DNA from: Geothrix paludis
GTDB lineage: Bacteria; Acidobacteriota; Holophagae; Holophagales; Holophagaceae
Reading direction: 5' to 3'
NCBI RefSeq assembly: GCF_022808815.1
Contig: NZ_JAKZLC010000004.1
Location: forward strand, 124,001-188,000
DNA: 64,000 nucleotides
Position 1 is the first letter of the stretch; the number at the start of each line of letters is the position of its first letter. Under the pieces are notes generated by a model. The model saw only the letters and a list, made by a program, of their open reading frames with translations. It was not told where the DNA came from and made no database searches. This document shows positions 63,945 to 64,000 of the stretch, piece by piece. A program made the translations under genes and the position numbers.

Positions 63945-64000
63945 GGACACTCCAGGCGTGCCGTGGGGCACCCTCCATGATCCCCTGGGCGGACCGCCCT

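Overview
The window is about 70% G+C, densely packed and bacterial. It carries a Gram-negative envelope set (KdsA, outer-membrane-type beta-barrels, TonB C-terminal domains, DsbD), an electron-bifurcating type [FeFe]-hydrogenase and a proton-pumping NADH dehydrogenase. This combination and the protein style suggest an anaerobic or facultative Acidobacteriota of the Holophaga/Geothrix kind. That placement is inference, because no rRNA gene is present.

Layout. 1-4.3 kb: an edge-truncated GAF-domain gene, then an overlapping operon of sensor kinase, ECF sigma factor and zinc/cupin anti-sigma factor, and an EamA exporter. 4.4-12.8 kb: a compact hydrogenase locus, hydG-hydF-hydE (H-cluster maturation) followed by hydB-hydA-hydC (the NAD-linked trimer). 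12.8-16.5 kb: MFS transporter, glycerophosphodiesterase and hybrid sensor kinase. 16.6-21.6 kb: thrA-thrB-thrC on the minus strand, preceded by an apparent Thr/Ile-rich leader peptide and a terminator hairpin, i.e. a threonine attenuator. 21.6-30.1 kb: nucleotide-type transporter, Tat-exported epimerase-like protein, CBS protein, acyl-CoA carboxylase with a separate biotin carrier, polysaccharide deacetylase and ornithine carbamoyltransferase. 30.1-31.4 kb: small lipoproteins, the first in a lower-G+C patch. 31.4-35.1 kb: frameshifted DHA2 exporter, metallophosphatase and cytidylate-kinase-like protein.

35.2-41.4 kb holds complex I genes in two blocks, nuoABCD and nuoEF, separated by a divergent marR/yceI pair and repeat DNA. 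41.6-45.4 kb is an orphan fatty-acid/polyketide-like set: ACP, hotdog dehydratase, ketosynthase, a ketosynthase homologue without the catalytic Cys (chain-length-factor-like), and a SPOR protein. 45.4-64 kb holds an NFACT protein, diguanylate cyclase, DUF2339/DUF3999 membrane pair, AsnC regulator with two small partners, kdsA, acetyltransferase, dual TonB-domain protein, an MTD1-like methylene-THF dehydrogenase, an endonuclease III fused to a metal-receptor domain, two thioredoxin-fold proteins, and DsbD.

Hydrogenase HydABC and complex I both work at the NADH pool, so together they would link H2, ferredoxin and NADH to the respiratory chain. The DsbD/TlpA-like genes point to periplasmic thiol chemistry. 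The strongest unexplained signals are the threonine attenuator, the KS/CLF-like set split by a nested palindromic element, a family of long hairpins built from short tandem units at four intergenic sites, a duplicated nuoD 3' end, the MTD1-like FolD homologue, and the Nth-metal receptor fusion.
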